From: Paraburkholderia dinghuensis
GTDB taxonomy: Bacteria; Pseudomonadota; Gammaproteobacteria; Burkholderiales; Burkholderiaceae
Direction of reading: 5' to 3'
Assembly: GCF_003837865.1 (NCBI RefSeq)
Contig: NZ_RQIS01000014.1
Coordinates: 62,001 to 126,000 of the forward strand
Length of the DNA: 64,000 nucleotides
The notes under the pieces were generated by a model. It was not told the origin of the DNA. It did no database searches and saw only the letters and a program-made list of their open reading frames with translations. A program made the position numbers and the translations under genes. Positions within the stretch are counted from its first letter, which is position 1. Every line of letters starts with the position of its first letter. Shown here one piece after another: positions 61,601-64,000 of this stretch.

Positions 61601-63190
61601 GACACCCCGACATTCGACGCCGACGCATGGCGTCGCGTCGTGCAGGAAATTCGCGGCACGGCTGGTGCGAGCGCGGGTGCTGCCGGCGCCAGTGGCACGG
61701 GCACCGGCGCGACACCGGCGGCAAGCTCCGCGCCGGCACGCCAGTCCGCGGCTGACGCGGCGCCGGTCGTCACGCCGCCGCGTCCGGGTCGCGCTTCGTC
61801 TGCCGATGCTGCTGCGCTCGCCACATCGCGTGAACGCGGCGCGTTGCCGACGTCCGCTTCTGAAGCGGTGGCGAGCCTGAGCGCCTCGCCCACGTCAACC
61901 GCCGACCGAGGCCAGACCGCAACGGCCAGCGCCACCACCGCCGCCACCGCCGCCGCTGCCACGGCTGCCCCAACCACCCCGGCCTCCGACGCCGCTTCGT
62001 CCACCGCAGCGCAGTTCATGCCCGGCGGCGCGTTCGCGCAATACGTGCCATCACGGTTTGCGGTTCACGTCGGCACGCTCACGCTCCTCAAGCGCCATTG
62101 GGAAAACGTTGTCGTCGGCGCCACGCGCAGCGGCAGGGACTGGCAGGCGAACCTCGCGTCAAACCAGGTCTCCGGCCACCTCTCGTGGAAGCCCGGTCCC
62201 GTCCCCGGCACGCCGGGCACCCTCGAAGCGCGCCTCGCGCGCCTCGTCGTGCCCGCCGCCACCGAAAACGACCTCATCGGCCGGGCGATCTCGGCACCGG
62301 TGCAGAACATGCCTGCCATCGACCTCATCGTGAACCAGCTGATCGTGCGCGGCCACGACCTGGGCCGCCTGCAGGTCAACGCGCACAATTTCGACGAGAG
62401 CGGCGAGCCGGTCTGGCAGCTCGACGCGCTCGACATCAGCAACCCGGCCGCCCACCTCAGCGCCACGGGGAACTGGCGCACGTCCAGCGAAGTCGCCGGA
62501 GAGGATACGCCGACGCCGCGCCGCACCGCGCTCGACTTCCATCTCGACATCCTCGACGCGGGCGCGCTGCTCGAACGCGCAGGCATGCCGCGCACGCTCA
62601 AGGGCGGCAGAGGCACGCTCACCGGCGACGTGAGCTGGAACGGAGGCCCGTCGCAGATCAATTACCCGACGCTCAACGGCAACCTCGCTGTCGATCTGCG
62701 CCACGGCCAGATCCTCAAGGTCGATCCGGGTGTGTCCAGACTGCTTGGCGTGCTGAGCCTGCAGAGCCTCGCGCGCTTCGCGACCACGGATTTCCGCGAC
62801 ATAATCGGCGAAGGCCTGCCCTTTACCAGCGTCACCGGCACGGGCCATATCGAGGACGGTGTCGGCCACACCAATGACTTCAGGCTCATCACGGCGCCGG
62901 GGCGGGCCCAGATGACCGGCACCGTGGATCTCGTGCACGAGACTCAGGATCTGCGCGTTCGCGTCGCCCCGACCCTCAGCGTCGGAGCGGGTGTAATCGC
63001 AGCGACGATCATCAACCCGCTGATCGGCCTCGGCGCCCTCGTGGCCGACTTCGCGCTCTCGCATACGCTCGAATCGGCCTTCACGCTCGAGTATGCGATC
63101 ACCGGCTCGTGGTCAAAACCGCACATCGAGCGGCTGCGAGGCGATCAGGGTAAGATTGACGCGCAAACGCCCGCAGCCGCGGCGCGTTGA
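58649..63190 (+). CDS. yhdP: YhdP family (AsmA-like) inner-membrane-anchored phospholipid-transport protein
   Basis: This 1513-residue protein has an N-terminal transmembrane helix (VLAAIALVLYFIVAGLLLGL, about 40-60) and then a very long periplasmic beta-rich bridge. It carries the family blocks DFQPGIDVTDLTI, YLPTGLPEKTRTYLGHGLQGG and, at the C-terminus, GTGHIEDGVGHTNDFRLI and ATIINPLIGLGALVADFALS. YhdP, with TamB and YdbH, moves phospholipids to the outer membrane. A low-complexity Ala/Thr/Ser/Pro stretch of about 110 residues lies roughly at 1010-1120. The ATG at 58649 is chosen as the start giving MSERNDPAGPHQ. It is divergent from glnE. Confidence 0.93.
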   Translation: MSERNDPAGPHQTGHATRETPDAPEHHHPVLRHTLRVLAAIALVLYFIVAGLLLGLRYVVLPHIDHFRPRIEAVVSDKIHAEFRIGKLGPHWLDFQPGIDVTDLTIRDRHGAVALRVPHATATVSWRSLVTFELLLSSVTVEKPDVLIAREDDGTLTVAGVPVPTAHTGNATFTTWLMRQQAIVLRGGTLRWHDATRDVPDLALNDIRLAILNDGYDHRVALQAPSEGTVLHGPIDFRAHFRHARDTPAGKPADWNGNAYLSTGPVDLPTLAGYIKIPIATYAGRIDNAIWAHFASGHLLSATGVLDGRDIALQVRPTQPRLDLPIAHFAWRVGVQPDDYTLQLRDFHAELGQPPLDDGTPLVRTLALTTLDGRFRQQTLQHGQLISVAGDRIDLGILAEFMRALPLPGRVLNALVRFNPQGLVANYDLSLERASPESGEAASEQRAPIVEPVTHYRFKGDLQGISLAAQEPGPGLTPRGHPRAGLPGFENLWGHIDADERRGTFQLDTTKAAVTLPGVFDNPRLTFDRLFGAGKWTVADKREPGELHKAFVVDVSTFGVQNEDARATMTAHYSNPGHGRGALDLKADFETAQVKAIPRYLPTGLPEKTRTYLGHGLQGGVSKGATIEVHGDLTLFPYSRAPDAGQFRIVAPFTRGRFDPTPFPPRTLRNGSPNVWPAFDDIDGVFTLHENKLRFDVARGRYRDFVLRDVNGRIDDLGTKASDLVITGTGRGPLADLLDYANNSSLGYMSKHAGEKVRAQGPATLALTLDIPRIPMPKVRAEGTIGFENNMLAADNVPPVSNLTGKVHFANHSAQVEQLTARFLGGALRASGALHPDGRYAFDVSGDVAVDAARGLNLRGAAAAALGRMSGAAPYALSVSGRQGHLPDVKASSDLTDLALDLPAPFGKPAGQPMPLRAELQPGTGDGTDAGNPAAFQHADVTLGPLVARYVMRRVPGHVPDVVRGVIAMNRPAELPSEGVIATIDTPTFDADAWRRVVQEIRGTAGASAGAAGASGTGTGATPAASSAPARQSAADAAPVVTPPRPGRASSADAAALATSRERGALPTSASEAVASLSASPTSTADRGQTATASATTAATAAAATAAPTTPASDAASSTAAQFMPGGAFAQYVPSRFAVHVGTLTLLKRHWENVVVGATRSGRDWQANLASNQVSGHLSWKPGPVPGTPGTLEARLARLVVPAATENDLIGRAISAPVQNMPAIDLIVNQLIVRGHDLGRLQVNAHNFDESGEPVWQLDALDISNPAAHLSATGNWRTSSEVAGEDTPTPRRTALDFHLDILDAGALLERAGMPRTLKGGRGTLTGDVSWNGGPSQINYPTLNGNLAVDLRHGQILKVDPGVSRLLGVLSLQSLARFATTDFRDIIGEGLPFTSVTGTGHIEDGVGHTNDFRLITAPGRAQMTGTVDLVHETQDLRVRVAPTLSVGAGVIAATIINPLIGLGALVADFALSHTLESAFTLEYAITGSWSKPHIERLRGDQGKIDAQTPAAAAR

Positions 63191-63425
63191 GGGCAATACG
63201 GCATCGGGCGGGCGCGGCGCTTGCGCGATGTTTCCCAGTGGATGCGCGCAGAGAGTAAACGCGATTAGTACATATAGCGTCCCGCAATACCGAAGCCACA
63301 CGGCCGGATTGCCCGTAACGCCAGTCGTCCCGGCTGAAGCGGCGCCAGGGCGTCGCCGGCCACCCCGCCGCCGCATTGCATGAATGATGCGCGGCCTCGT
63401 TCCAGAGCCAGGTCAGAATCCATCG

Positions 63426-64000
63426 ATGAGCCCCTCCCCCACCTCGCCGTTTCGCGTTGCCGCATTGCAGATGGTCAGCACGCCCGACCCTGAGCGCAAT
63501 CTGGCCGAAGCGTCACGCCTGATCGCCGAGGCCGCCGCGAAGGGCGCGCGCCTCGTGTTGCTGCCCGAATATTTCTGCTTCATGGGGTACAAGGACAGCG
63601 ACAAGCTGAAGGTCCGCGAACCCTACGGCGACGGACCGATCCAGCGTTTTCTCGCGGATATGGCCTCGAAGCACGACGTCTGGGTGATCGGCGGCACGCT
63701 GCCCCTCTTCGTGCCCGACCCGGCTCCGGAAGAAAACCGCGTGCTGAACACGTCGCTAGTGTTTGATCCGCGCGGCAAGGAAGTGGCGCGCTACGACAAG
63801 ATCCACCTGTTCAGCTTCGAGAAAGGCAAGGAATCGTTCGACGAAGCACGCACGATCCGCCCCGGCACCGAAGTCCGCACATTCGACGCGCCGTTCGGCC
63901 GCGTCGGCCTGTCGGTCTGCTACGATCTGCGCTTTCCGGAGCTGTACCGCCGAATGGGCGATTGCGCGCTGATCGTGGTGCCGTCCGCGTTCACCTACAC
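63426..64000 (+). CDS. Carbon-nitrogen hydrolase (Nit2/omega-amidase type), cut by window end
   Basis: The first 191 residues are present. They hold the complete nitrilase triad: glutamate in LLPEYFCFMGYKD, lysine in ARYDKIHLFSF and cysteine in LSVCYDLRFPELYR. The N-terminus FRVAALQMVSTPDPERNL is typical of the Nit1/Nit2 branch, which acts on deaminated glutathione or alpha-ketoglutaramate. ATG at 63426; no strong ribosome-binding site. It follows yhdP by 235 bases, the usual neighbour in Burkholderia. Confidence 0.92.
   Translation, partial: MSPSPTSPFRVAALQMVSTPDPERNLAEASRLIAEAAAKGARLVLLPEYFCFMGYKDSDKLKVREPYGDGPIQRFLADMASKHDVWVIGGTLPLFVPDPAPEENRVLNTSLVFDPRGKEVARYDKIHLFSFEKGKESFDEARTIRPGTEVRTFDAPFGRVGLSVCYDLRFPELYRRMGDCALIVVPSAFTY

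Overview
The window is GC-rich chromosomal DNA (roughly two thirds G+C, codons ending in G/C) of a betaproteobacterium, almost certainly of the Burkholderia/Paraburkholderia/Caballeronia group. The indicators are the heat-shock block hrcA-hemH-hslR-grpE-dnaK-dnaJ, the order nadK-recN-glnE-yhdP-nitrilase, and the hmgA-fahA and kynB-kynU-kynA catabolic clusters. I found no phage, insertion sequence, CRISPR array, rRNA or tRNA. This is ordinary core chromosome with a few accessory patches. I did not find a clearly new multi-gene system. The best leads are small: a tandem duplication, a repeated leader motif, a modified Hda, and a regulator with a decayed EAL domain.

Left end (1-8.6 kb), the most plastic part: the start of an AspT-type aspartate:alanine exchanger, a decayed fragment of a second copy, a divergent LysR regulator, a ParB/Srx-like orphan protein, a crotonase, and a winged-helix/TolB-like/TPR regulator. 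The 3' end of that regulator plus a small convergent gene for an exported protein are duplicated in tandem; one copy of the regulator end is now a pseudogene. An MFS exporter follows.

8.6-16 kb: the lower homogentisate pathway (hmgA-fahA, translationally coupled) diverges from a degenerate EAL-domain gene across a region with a perfect operator-like palindrome. Then come murB, yajQ, an overlapping DUF4160/DUF2442 pair, and plsY.

16-31 kb: ybaK, xerD-ogt (4-base overlap), a short palindromic tandem repeat, queG divergent from tsaE-amiC, a DMT exporter, pirin, the co-chaperone cnoX, tcdA, pdxH, cfa, a DUF72 gene, msrA and a flavin reductase.

31-45 kb: the tryptophan-to-anthranilate operon kynB-kynU-kynA with its divergent Lrp-type regulator kynR; purM; then a long rightward series perM, hda, a HAD phosphatase, pcnB, folK, a deoxynucleoside kinase and panB. 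A fused pabB-pabC gene follows on the other strand. Folate and pantothenate genes are therefore clustered here (folK, panB, pabBC).

45-64 kb: the leftward heat-shock cluster dnaJ, dnaK, grpE, hslR, hemH, hrcA, with readable sigma-32-type promoters before grpE and dnaK. Diverging from hrcA are nadK and recN. Then come glnE (leftward), the very large envelope protein gene yhdP and the 5' part of a nitrilase-family amidase cut by the window end.
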